This document shows, piece by piece, positions 7,981 to 16,743 of a stretch of DNA of 64,000 nt (position 1 is its first letter; every line of letters starts with the position of its first letter). The notes under the pieces were generated by a model. The model had not been told where the DNA came from and did no database searches. It worked only from the letters and a program-made list of their open reading frames with translations. Source of the DNA: an uncultured Christensenella sp. (GTDB lineage Bacteria > Bacillota > Clostridia > Christensenellales > Borkfalkiaceae); the NCBI GenBank assembly GCA_910576655.1, contig CAJTJC010000004.1:65264-129263 (forward strand), read 5' to 3'. The position numbers and the translations under genes are program-made.

Positions 7981-8006
7981 AGTCCCGTCCAAACGTGGGC
8001 GGGGCT
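7981..8006 (+). promoter_or_regulatory. Leader hairpin or terminator at the tgt transcript start
   Basis: AGTCCCGTCC (7981-7990) pairs fully, with two G-U pairs, with GGGCGGGGCT (7997-8006) around a 6-nt loop. An AT-rich stretch follows but not a clean T run. It may terminate the accessory operon and also form the 5' end of the tgt mRNA. Confidence 0.5.
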
Positions 8007-8073
8007 TATTATATATATGGTATATGACGTAAATCCTGCGTCCCGTAAGCATAGGAGACGCAATGTTTATTAA

Positions 8074-9207
<1,134 letters not shown>

Positions 9208-9254
9208 AATTAAGTGAAAGTTTAATGGAATTGCCTCAAAGCTTAAAAAAACGC

Positions 9255-9283
9255 TTGCCAAAAAGCGCCAAATAAGATATAGT
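9255..9283 (+). promoter_or_regulatory. Promoter of yajC
   Basis: TTGCCA at 9255-9260 and TATAGT at 9278-9283 have a 17-bp spacer. They lie 30 nt before the yajC start and after the tgt stop, so yajC has its own promoter. Confidence 0.6.
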
Positions 9284-9312
9284 TTAAAAAAATTAATTTG
9301 GAGAAGATTTAT

Positions 9313-9795
9313 ATGTTAAGTAACCTTTTGGTTGACACAACTCAAATTTCTACCTACGTAATTCTAGGCGTGCTTATCGTTGCGATAATCGTAATGTTCG
9401 TATTTTCAAGCAGACGCCGCAAAAAGCAGGAAGAGGACGCAAAGAGCTTAATCGACGCGGTCAAGCCCGGCAATAAAGTAAAGACTATCGGCGGTATCTG
9501 CGGAATAGTCGTTGAAATAGACACCGAGGAAAATACCTTCGTTCTCGAAACCGGAACAGAGCAGTCGGGTAAATGCTTCATTAAGTTCGACAAGCAGGCA
9601 ATTTACCAGACCGACGCGGTAGTTGAAAAGGCCGCTCCCGCAGAGGAAGCGAAAGCCGAAGAGGTTGCCGAAGAGGCTCAGCCCGCAGAGGAAGCGCAGC
9701 CCGTCGTCGAGGAAAAACCCGCCGAGACTGCGGAGACTTCAACCGAAGAGGTCAAGGAAGAAAAGAAACCCGCTAAAAAGACCAAAAAGAACTAA
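9313..9795 (+). CDS. yajC: Preprotein translocase subunit YajC
   Basis: The 160-residue protein has one N-terminal membrane segment (about residues 9-32) followed by RRRKKQ and the conserved YajC core (VKPGNKVKTIGGICGIV). YajC associates with SecDF-YidC in the membrane. The ATG at 9313 is chosen because GGAGAAG lies just upstream; an in-frame TTG at 9298 overlaps that site. After residue about 105 there is a long low-complexity tail rich in Glu, Ala and Pro ending in a Lys-rich tip, longer than in most YajC proteins. A terminator follows. Confidence 0.95.
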   Translation: MLSNLLVDTTQISTYVILGVLIVAIIVMFVFSSRRRKKQEEDAKSLIDAVKPGNKVKTIGGICGIVVEIDTEENTFVLETGTEQSGKCFIKFDKQAIYQTDAVVEKAAPAEEAKAEEVAEEAQPAEEAQPVVEEKPAETAETSTEEVKEEKKPAKKTKKN

Positions 9796-9803
9796 TAATT
9801 TGC

Positions 9804-9838
9804 AAAACCTCCGCATAGATTAAAGCGGAGGTTTTTTT
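9804..9838 (+). terminator. Terminator that contains the next gene's ribosome-binding site
   Basis: AACCTCCGC (9806-9814) pairs with GCGGAGGTT (9825-9833) around a 10-nt loop, followed by a T run to 9838. The GGAGG at 9827-9831 in the right arm is 7 nt from the ATG at 9839, so the hairpin can both end yajC transcripts and hide the start of the next gene. Confidence 0.85.
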
Positions 9839-10207
9839 ATGCGCAAAAATATATTTCAGGTAGTCAAGGCGTCGTCTGCTTCGGTAATCGTTTCGCTTAT
9901 TTTCGTGCTCGTGTTCACGCTTATAATTCAGCTTTTCAGTCTGCCGCTCGGCGCGGTCAAGCCGGTAAATCAGGTATTCAAAATTCTTTCAATCGTGGTG
10001 GGCGGGCTTATTTTCATTCGCGGCGACAAGGGCTGGCTTAAAGGTATAATTTACGGCTTAATCGCAGTTATCGTCACTTATTTACTGTACGGCGCAATCG
10101 CGCATTCGCTTTCCATAAGCTGGAAATTCGCAATAGAGATACTTCTCGGCGTAGTAAGCGGCGCTATTACTGGAATAATAGCGGTCAATATCAAAAAGAA
10201 CGCCTGA
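9839..10207 (+). CDS. TIGR04086-like membrane protein
   Basis: The 122-residue protein has four hydrophobic segments (about residues 15-37, 45-60, 66-88 and 96-118) and a KGWLKGIIYGL motif after the second. This matches the small TIGR04086 family found beside yajC and scfA in Clostridia; its role is unknown. The start codon lies directly after the T run of the yajC terminator, and its ribosome-binding site is inside that hairpin. It is followed by the SCIFF gene, which has its own promoter. Confidence 0.8.
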   Translation: MRKNIFQVVKASSASVIVSLIFVLVFTLIIQLFSLPLGAVKPVNQVFKILSIVVGGLIFIRGDKGWLKGIIYGLIAVIVTYLLYGAIAHSLSISWKFAIEILLGVVSGAITGIIAVNIKKNA

Positions 10208-10213
10208 AATTAC

Positions 10214-10242
10214 TTGATTTTTTTATCGCCGCACATTATAAT
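10214..10242 (+). promoter_or_regulatory. Promoter of the SCIFF gene
   Basis: TTGATT at 10214-10219 and TATAAT at 10237-10242 have a 17-bp spacer, 37 nt before the SCIFF start. Confidence 0.75.
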
Positions 10243-10278
10243 TATAAACGTAATCCAACCATAAAGGAGATTTTTATT

Positions 10279-10440
10279 ATGATTAAAACGATATCCACCC
10301 CCCGTGAAAAGAAAGTTACGGGCTGCGGCGAATGCAGAAGCACCTGCCAGTCGGCTTGCAAGACCAGTTGCACCGTCGGCAATCAGAGTTGCGAAAGAAT
10401 TACAAGAGAAGAAAATCCCGAAAAAATTAATAGAAAGTAA
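10279..10440 (+). CDS. scfA: SCIFF ranthipeptide precursor
   Basis: The 53-residue peptide has six cysteines (C16, C19, C23, C27, C31 and C38) in the conserved pattern CGEC-x3-C-x3-C-x3-C-x6-C with KTSCTVGNQSC. This is the hallmark of SCIFF (six cysteines in forty-five), the near-universal Clostridia peptide whose cysteines are joined to Thr by thioether bonds. It is translated from an AAGGAG site and followed by a hairpin and then the maturase. It extends past the usual core by about 14 charged residues (ITREENPEKINRK). The biological role of SCIFF is not known. Confidence 0.97.
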   Translation: MIKTISTPREKKVTGCGECRSTCQSACKTSCTVGNQSCERITREENPEKINRK

Positions 10441-10458
10441 TAATAATTAATAAAGAGT

Positions 10459-10483
10459 AAGGAGCAGTAAAACTGCTCCTTTT
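10459..10483 (+). terminator. Terminator or attenuator between SCIFF peptide and maturase
   Basis: AAGGAGCAGT (10459-10468) pairs with ACTGCTCCTT (10472-10481) around a 3-nt loop, followed by TT. It should make the short peptide mRNA more abundant than the maturase mRNA. Confidence 0.75.
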
Positions 10484-10493
10484 AACTGTCGTA

Positions 10494-11816
10494 ATGGTAC
10501 ATATTTTTAACTTCGAGAACTACAACTACATATACGATTCTGGCAGCGGAAGCCTGCACGAATGCGATAAGGACACTGCCGACTACCTGAAAGCCAAGTA
10601 CGAGTGCGGGGCAATGCCCGCGCTGTCCGCGGAAAAAATCGCAGAAATAGAAGCCGATATAAGCGCCTTGAAGGACAAGGGGCTGCTGTTTGCCGACGAA
10701 GTAAAGACTGCGCCGATGAAGCCGAAGGATGCAAAGGCGCTTTGTCTGCATATCTGTCACGACTGCAATTTGCGTTGCCGTTACTGCTTTGCCGACGAGG
10801 GTGCATATCATTCCGAGCGCGAGTTCATGAGCCTTGAAACGGCGAAAACGGCAATCGATTTTCTGCTGAAAAACAGCGGTAACCGCAAGGTTCTAGAGGT
10901 CGACTTTTTCGGCGGCGAGCCCTTGATGTGCCTCGACACCGTCAAAAAGACCGTAGCTTACGCCAAAGCGGAGGCGGCGAAGCTCGGCAAGAAATTCCTT
11001 TTCACAACCACGACCAACGCTCTGCTTCTCGACGACGACGCAATCGAATTTTTCAATACCGAAATGGAAAACGTCGTTTTAAGTCTGGACGGCAGGAAAG
11101 AAGTGCACGACGCTATCCGTAAAACCAGGAACGGCAAGGGCAGCTTTGACCTCGTAATCGAAAACATAAAAAAATTCGTCCGTTCGCGTGGGGACAAGCA
11201 CTATTACGTGCGCGGTACGTTCACGTCTAAAAATCTCGATTTTTCCAAGGATGTAATTTTTCTTGCCGACAACGGATTCGACAGTATTTCAATGGAGCCC
11301 GTCGTCACCGATATTGCCGACCTGCAAATCAGTGACGAGCATCTCGGTACGGTCTGCACGGAATACGAAACGCTTTGCAATCAATATCTTGAAAGGCACA
11401 AGGCGGGCAAGGGCTTCAATTTCTTCCATTTCAATATAGATTTGGAGGGGGGAACCTGTCTGCAAAAGCGCGTTTCTGCCTGCGGCGCGGGCAACGAATA
11501 CTTTTCGGTCGTTCCAAACGGCGACCTTTATCCCTGCCACCAGTTCGCGGGCGATAAAAACTTTTTGATGGGCAACGTAAAAGACGGGATAATCCGCGGC
11601 GATATACGCGAAAAGTTTGCTTCCAACAGTCTGTTTACCCGCGAGGAGTGCGACGGCTGCTTTGCTAAATTTATATGCAGCGGCGGGTGCAGCGCCAACA
11701 ATTACAATTTTATGGGCGATATGAACAAGCCCTATCCCGTGACCTGCGCCATGATGAAAAAGCGTATCGAATGCGGTATGCACGCGTTGGCGCGTAAAAA
11801 AGACGGCAAAAATTAA
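10494..11816 (+). CDS. scfB: SCIFF radical SAM maturase
   Basis: The 440-residue enzyme has an N-terminal peptide-recognition region (about 1-75), a radical SAM cluster C91-x3-C95-x2-C98, and a C-terminal SPASM-type region with cysteines around CGAGNEYFSVVPNGDLYPC and CDGCFAKFICSGGC. It installs thioether cross-links in the adjacent SCIFF peptide. The ATG at 10494 gives the normal start but has no Shine-Dalgarno; the only purine-rich site is locked in the hairpin about 30 nt upstream. Confidence 0.95.
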   Translation: MVHIFNFENYNYIYDSGSGSLHECDKDTADYLKAKYECGAMPALSAEKIAEIEADISALKDKGLLFADEVKTAPMKPKDAKALCLHICHDCNLRCRYCFADEGAYHSEREFMSLETAKTAIDFLLKNSGNRKVLEVDFFGGEPLMCLDTVKKTVAYAKAEAAKLGKKFLFTTTTNALLLDDDAIEFFNTEMENVVLSLDGRKEVHDAIRKTRNGKGSFDLVIENIKKFVRSRGDKHYYVRGTFTSKNLDFSKDVIFLADNGFDSISMEPVVTDIADLQISDEHLGTVCTEYETLCNQYLERHKAGKGFNFFHFNIDLEGGTCLQKRVSACGAGNEYFSVVPNGDLYPCHQFAGDKNFLMGNVKDGIIRGDIREKFASNSLFTREECDGCFAKFICSGGCSANNYNFMGDMNKPYPVTCAMMKKRIECGMHALARKKDGKN

Positions 11817-11845
11817 AAAAAGAATTGCTAAAAATCGATAATTAA

Positions 11846-11874
11846 TTGACGGAATTCTTTTTTTCTTATATAAT
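11846..11874 (+). promoter_or_regulatory. Promoter of secDF
   Basis: TTGACG at 11846-11851 and TATAAT at 11869-11874 have a 17-bp spacer. The -35 lies in the loop of a possible AT-rich hairpin (AAAAAAAGAATT near 11818 with AATTCTTTTTTT near 11854) that may end the scfB transcript. Confidence 0.8.
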
Positions 11875-11905
11875 GTAGTAGTTAATCACAATTAGGAGTA
11901 TATAG

Positions 11906-13408
11906 ATGGGCAAAATCAAGTCGGCAATTTTAACGGCGATAATCGTTGCGGCTATCGCGGTTCTTGCATTTTTTGCCACCGTATCTTATACGGTTCCCGG
12001 CTCTGGCGGGGTCAAAAAATTCAATTCGTTTATAACCAGCATAAGTCTCGGCGGTGACCTTACGGGCGAAGCCGTTTCCGTGCTGTACCCGAAGGGCGTC
12101 ATTTCCGACGCGGACTACCGTTCCGGTATCCCCTCGGACGATACTGCGGACAAGTATAAGGACAAGTACGAGCAGTTCGGCAGCGTCTGGATTGAAAAAG
12201 AGGTTCTCGGCGAAAACGACGAAAACAAGGAAACCTTGCTGAACAATGTCAAGCACGACGCCGAAATGCTGTCAAAGCGCCTCGGCGAAAAGGGTTATTC
12301 CGCATATTCGGTGACCGTGCGCGACGATTTCACAATCGCCGTTACCGTTCCTACTGGCTTCTCGTATTCCGAGTATGCCGACACCGATTACAGCGGTTCG
12401 CGCTCCGATAAGGAAACCGCGATAAGCAACACCGTAAGATATTTGTCGTACGGCGGCGAGCTTTCGCTTAGAAACAGCGAGGTGGGCGTCGGTCACGACA
12501 ATATTTTGACGCCTATCACGGCTGACGTAAATTCGTACTTCAAAAGCTTTAAAAAATTCATGCGCGCAGGCAACGTGGCGGTAAGGGTAGACCTCACGCC
12601 CGACGGCAAAGCGCTGTTCGAAAGTATTTCGGCAAAAGTTTCAGCGGCAAGCAACGACAAGGCGGTCGGCTTCTTTATCGGCGACAGCCAGTTAATTTCG
12701 CTTAAACTCGAAGAATCCGTTTCCGAAGAAAGCTTCTTCATTACCGTACCCGACGAGAGAACCGCGCAGGACTACGCTATCGTGCTTCAATCCTGTATCG
12801 AAGGCAAAACTCTCGCTCTCGATTACGGCACTGCAAGCGACCTCGAGGTCGTCTATGCAAGCGCCTCGCTCGGCTCGCACGCGGCGATATTCCTGTTCTG
12901 CTCGATGCTCGCGCTCGTGCTGGCGGCTATCGTTTATTCGGCGGTAAGATACAGACTGCTCGGCTTCGTAAACGCGATAATGATACTTGCGTATTCGCTT
13001 ACGGTAATAGTCGCGCTTCTGCTCATAAATATCGAGTTGACGGTTGCGGTTGCAATCTTCGCAATGGCGGGGCTTGCCCTGCTTTGCGGCGCAAACTTCG
13101 TTGCGTTTGAAAAGGTGCGCGGCGAAACCCTCAAGGGTAAGACAATGCAGTCTGCCGTCAAGGCTGGCTATAAGGGTTTGCTTAAAGGCATACTCGAGCT
13201 GCACGTGGTACTCGTGGCGGTATCGCTTATAATCGCGCTTGTCGGCGTTGGCGAGGTTGCTGCCTGCGGACTGATATTCTTTATCGCTTCGCTCGCATCC
13301 TATATCCTGTACTGGTTTACGCGGTTTATGTGGTTCGTCGTAAGCTCGACCGTCCGCGACAAGTTTGCATTCTGCGGCTTCAAGAGGGAGGAACTCGAAG
13401 ATGACTAA
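11906..13408 (+). CDS. secD: SecD-like translocase subunit, divergent
   Basis: The 500-residue protein has an N-terminal membrane segment (about 8-28), a large extracytoplasmic domain with the family motif LTPDGKALFE (about 226), and five more membrane segments from about residue 328. It assists protein export with SecYEG. The TM4 motif that is normally GMxVDANVLI reads LLCGANFVAF, so the aspartate tied to proton coupling is glycine (G395). The N-terminal half is also poorly conserved. Strong promoter and AGGAG site upstream; secF overlaps its end. Confidence 0.85.
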   Translation: MGKIKSAILTAIIVAAIAVLAFFATVSYTVPGSGGVKKFNSFITSISLGGDLTGEAVSVLYPKGVISDADYRSGIPSDDTADKYKDKYEQFGSVWIEKEVLGENDENKETLLNNVKHDAEMLSKRLGEKGYSAYSVTVRDDFTIAVTVPTGFSYSEYADTDYSGSRSDKETAISNTVRYLSYGGELSLRNSEVGVGHDNILTPITADVNSYFKSFKKFMRAGNVAVRVDLTPDGKALFESISAKVSAASNDKAVGFFIGDSQLISLKLEESVSEESFFITVPDERTAQDYAIVLQSCIEGKTLALDYGTASDLEVVYASASLGSHAAIFLFCSMLALVLAAIVYSAVRYRLLGFVNAIMILAYSLTVIVALLLINIELTVAVAIFAMAGLALLCGANFVAFEKVRGETLKGKTMQSAVKAGYKGLLKGILELHVVLVAVSLIIALVGVGEVAACGLIFFIASLASYILYWFTRFMWFVVSSTVRDKFAFCGFKREELEDD

Positions 13409-14378
13409 ACTTAAACTCTCTTCCAAAATGCACTTGTTTATAATAATTTCCGTTGCCCTTGCGGTAATCGGTTTTGCGGTAGGTACGGTTTTCCATTTCG
13501 TCGGCGGTGCGTTCTTCAACTACGGCGACGAGCTTAAACCCGAGTATAAGAGCGTAGAGATAAACTACGCCTACGTCGATTACAGCGACGAGGCGGACGT
13601 TTATCAAATATGCGACGGCATATTCGGCAAGCTTGGCGTAAGCTACTATGAAAGCGTTTCTGGCGATACGTCCGAGGGCGGCAAAATAATCTGTAAATTT
13701 TCGCATTCTACCGATTCCGACAAGCTTATGCAGGCGGTTACCGAGATAGAAACCGCGCTGAGGGGAGGCAACGACAGCACGCTCAGTAATGCGTCTATGC
13801 ATTCCGAGGTATCCGAGCTGAACGGCGGTAAGGTGCTTACCTACGTTTCGATTGCGCTGGCGTCCGCGGTAGTGTTGCAATTTCTGTATTTCCTTATAAG
13901 ATACGGCGTGACTATGGCGTTTGCCGCCGCGCTTGCAAATATACACAACCTTACAATTTACACGGCTTTGCTTGCGCTTACGCGCGTACCCGTAGGTATT
14001 TCTGCGGTTGCGTTCGGTGCGTTGACCGTGCTTGTCACGATGATAGCGTGCGGCTTCCTGTTCGACAGATACCGCCGCAACCTTAAAAAGGAAACCTTTG
14101 CAAAGCTTGACAAAGACGAGCAGACCGACGTTTGCGTTCGCGAAAGCCTTATAAGCGTGCTCTATCCCGTAGTGGGAATTGCCGCGGCAGCCGTCGTAAT
14201 TTTCGTAATGCTTTCTATAAGCGCAATGTCCGCGCTGACCGTTCTTGCGCCCGTAGCGGCGGCATTAATCGGCGTCGCTTCCGCGCTGTACGGAACGCTA
14301 CTGTTTACGCCGTCCGTATACACGCGAATAAAGCTTATAGGCGATAAGGTCGCAGCCGGCTCTAAAAATAAAAAATAA
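13401..14378 (+). CDS. secF: SecF-like translocase subunit, divergent
   Basis: The 325-residue protein has one N-terminal membrane segment, an extracytoplasmic domain and a C-terminal membrane bundle. The ATG at 13401 has GGGAGG upstream and overlaps the secD end; an in-frame ATG at 13365 lies inside secD. The TM4 motif usually NDTIVVxDRIREN reads IACGFLFDRYRRN: the DR and N are kept, but the first, functional aspartate is alanine (A216). It is recognised from this motif, its position after secD and its topology rather than overall similarity. Confidence 0.8.
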   Translation: MTKLKLSSKMHLFIIISVALAVIGFAVGTVFHFVGGAFFNYGDELKPEYKSVEINYAYVDYSDEADVYQICDGIFGKLGVSYYESVSGDTSEGGKIICKFSHSTDSDKLMQAVTEIETALRGGNDSTLSNASMHSEVSELNGGKVLTYVSIALASAVVLQFLYFLIRYGVTMAFAAALANIHNLTIYTALLALTRVPVGISAVAFGALTVLVTMIACGFLFDRYRRNLKKETFAKLDKDEQTDVCVRESLISVLYPVVGIAAAAVVIFVMLSISAMSALTVLAPVAAALIGVASALYGTLLFTPSVYTRIKLIGDKVAAGSKNKK

Positions 14379-14386
14379 ATTCAATT

Positions 14387-14416
14387 AAGGGCGGGTTAAT
14401 ACCCGCCCTTACGTTT
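14387..14416 (+). terminator. Terminator after secF
   Basis: AAGGGCGGGT (14387-14396) pairs perfectly with ACCCGCCCTT (14401-14410) around a 4-nt loop, followed by ACGTTTT. The T run is poor. recJ starts 12 nt later with no Shine-Dalgarno. Confidence 0.65.
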
Positions 14417-14421
14417 TAGTT

Positions 14422-16743
14422 ATGAAAAAGATAATTCCCGAATACGAATTTTCGTCTGAACAACTGAATACCGTCAGACAGCTCGCTTGCGAATGCGGGC
14501 TCTTGGAGGATACAGTCAAAATACTGTACGGCAGAGGGATAGACGACGGGGAAAAGATAACCGCGTTTATCCGTCCTTCGCGCGCGCAGTTTATTTCGCC
14601 GTTTAAAATGAGCGGTATGAGCGAGGCGGTAGAGCTTATCGGCCGCGCCCGCGACGAGGGCTGGACCGTCGCCGTTTACGGCGACTACGACGCCGACGGC
14701 GTATGCGCCTCGACAATAATGTATCGCGCCTTGTGCGATTTCGGTATCGTTCCCGTTATCTATATTCCCGAGCGGCGCGACGGATACGGCCTGAACAAAG
14801 CCGCTATAGACGAAATTTTCGAAGAGCATTTCCCGCAGCTTTTTATAACGGTTGATTGCGGGATTTCCTGCGCGGAGGAAGTTGAATATATAAAGGAGCA
14901 GGGCGCAGAGGTTATCGTAACCGACCACCACGAGCTGCCCGACTTAATTCCCGACTGTATCTGCATAAATCCCAAATTCAACGACGGATATATTTACGAC
15001 AACCTTTGCGGCGCGGGCGTCGCGTTAAAGGTCGCGGTTGCGCTCAACGGCGAGGCGGCGTACCGCTATCTCGACTTTGCCGCTATTGCAACCGTAGCGG
15101 ACAGTGTTCCGCTGACGGGCGAAAACCGCAGCATAGTCTGTGAAGGGCTTAAACTTATCAACGAATCGCCCCGTCCGTGCTATTCGGGTTTTTTCAATAA
15201 AAGTGACAGTGCGGTGACGGCGCAGACGATAGCGTTCAACGTCGCGCCCAAAATAAACGCGGCGGGCAGAATGGGCGACGCGCGCTCGGCGGTGCGCCTG
15301 TTTACCGAAACCGACGAAAACGAGATTTTCAACCTTTCCGCAAAGCTGACCGCCTATAATTTAGAGCGTCAGAAATACTGCGACGAGCTTTACGCCGACG
15401 CGAAGCGCAAGATAAAAGAAAAAGGTGCTTACGGCAAGGTTATAATGCTCTGGGACGAGGACTGGAACACGGGCTTCGTCGGTATAGTCGCCGCGCGCAT
15501 TGCGGAGGAATACGCACGCCCCGCGCTGCTTTTCGTAAGAAACGGCGATATGCTGAAGGGCAGTGTGCGCTCGGTCGAAAACGTCAACGTGTTCGAGGCA
15601 CTTAAAGCTTGCGAGCATTGCATTGCCGAATTCGGCGGTCACGCTCAGGCGGCGGGCGTAAATATCGAAATAGACAACTTCGACAAGTTAGAGGAGTCGC
15701 TTAACGCCTATCTTTCGGCAAACTATTCTCCTGCCGATTTCGAACATACCGTCTACGTAAGCGGCAAGCTCGAAAGGGGCTATTCCGAGCGCTTCGCTCA
15801 CGAGCTTGAAATGTTGGAGCCGTTCGGGGTCGGCAACCGTCGTCCCATGTTCGTAATAGAAGAGTGCGCGTCGGGCGCGCAACCCGTAAAGCCGCAGTCG
15901 CCGCATATTTCCATAAAGAGCGACAAAATAGAGCTGATGTATTTCGGCGGCGCGAAATACGCCTATCTTTTAGGCAGTCCCGCGCCCAAGAGCTACGTTT
16001 TCGAATATAACGTATCCAAGTTCCGCGGCAGAGAATACGTAAAGGGCTACGTGCGCGACGTTGTCGCTTCGCGCGATGCGGGCGCGTACTGCAAGCGAGA
16101 AATTGCCGTAAACAATATTTTAACGCTTGCCTGTCCCGCGGCGGACTGCGCGGTCAAGTCTATGACGCGCGAGGAAATAGACGCGGCTATGAGCGGCGGC
16201 GCTTCCTACGGCACGCTGTATATCGCGTCCGATTACGACACGCTTTCCCGATATGAAAACGTAAACAAATTCCCCGTCGAGCTGTTCACGCTGTCTTCGG
16301 GCAACCTTGCGGATACGGTGCTCGTTTCGCCCCGTCCCGACGCGGATTTAAGCGGATTTAAAAACGTCGTTTTTCTCGACGCTCAGCCTGCGGGTGTACG
16401 CTATAAGTCGCTTAGCGGCAAAAGCGCCGTAATATGCAGCGACGTTTGCGGCTATAATTATTTGCAATCTTTGTCGTCGGAAAGGGGCGACCTGCTTAAA
16501 ATATTTTCGGTTGTACTCACAAATATGGGCGGCATTTCGGGCTGCGACAGCGGAGAGGTCGCGCTGAAAAGCGATTTCTGCCAGTCTGCGGCGCAGGCGG
16601 CGTTCGCGTTAGAGGTCTTCCGCCAGCTGCTTTTAATCTCGTACGAAGACGGGAAATTCAGACTTTTCCGCGGCGTTAAAACCGATTTGACCAATTCGGA
16701 GCTATATAATATTGTAAGAGAATACCATGAAAACCGTTCTTGA
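14422..16743 (+). CDS. recJ: Single-stranded-DNA-specific exonuclease RecJ
   Basis: The 773-residue protein has the DHH-family motifs YGDYDADG (about 88-95), D168-H-H170, AGRMGDA and a DHHA1 signature (EFGGHAQAAGV). RecJ degrades single-stranded DNA 5' to 3' in recombination and repair. The C-terminal part from about residue 550 is a lineage-specific extension, as in many Firmicutes RecJ proteins. The start follows a hairpin and has no visible Shine-Dalgarno. Its 3' end overlaps rel by 17 nt. The apt gene commonly found between recJ and rel is absent here. Confidence 0.95.
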   Translation: MKKIIPEYEFSSEQLNTVRQLACECGLLEDTVKILYGRGIDDGEKITAFIRPSRAQFISPFKMSGMSEAVELIGRARDEGWTVAVYGDYDADGVCASTIMYRALCDFGIVPVIYIPERRDGYGLNKAAIDEIFEEHFPQLFITVDCGISCAEEVEYIKEQGAEVIVTDHHELPDLIPDCICINPKFNDGYIYDNLCGAGVALKVAVALNGEAAYRYLDFAAIATVADSVPLTGENRSIVCEGLKLINESPRPCYSGFFNKSDSAVTAQTIAFNVAPKINAAGRMGDARSAVRLFTETDENEIFNLSAKLTAYNLERQKYCDELYADAKRKIKEKGAYGKVIMLWDEDWNTGFVGIVAARIAEEYARPALLFVRNGDMLKGSVRSVENVNVFEALKACEHCIAEFGGHAQAAGVNIEIDNFDKLEESLNAYLSANYSPADFEHTVYVSGKLERGYSERFAHELEMLEPFGVGNRRPMFVIEECASGAQPVKPQSPHISIKSDKIELMYFGGAKYAYLLGSPAPKSYVFEYNVSKFRGREYVKGYVRDVVASRDAGAYCKREIAVNNILTLACPAADCAVKSMTREEIDAAMSGGASYGTLYIASDYDTLSRYENVNKFPVELFTLSSGNLADTVLVSPRPDADLSGFKNVVFLDAQPAGVRYKSLSGKSAVICSDVCGYNYLQSLSSERGDLLKIFSVVLTNMGGISGCDSGEVALKSDFCQSAAQAAFALEVFRQLLLISYEDGKFRLFRGVKTDLTNSELYNIVREYHENRS

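Noticed and set aside
9623..9823. Arg/Lys/Pro-rich 66-residue frame
   Set aside because: It is an out-of-phase reading of the low-complexity YajC tail.
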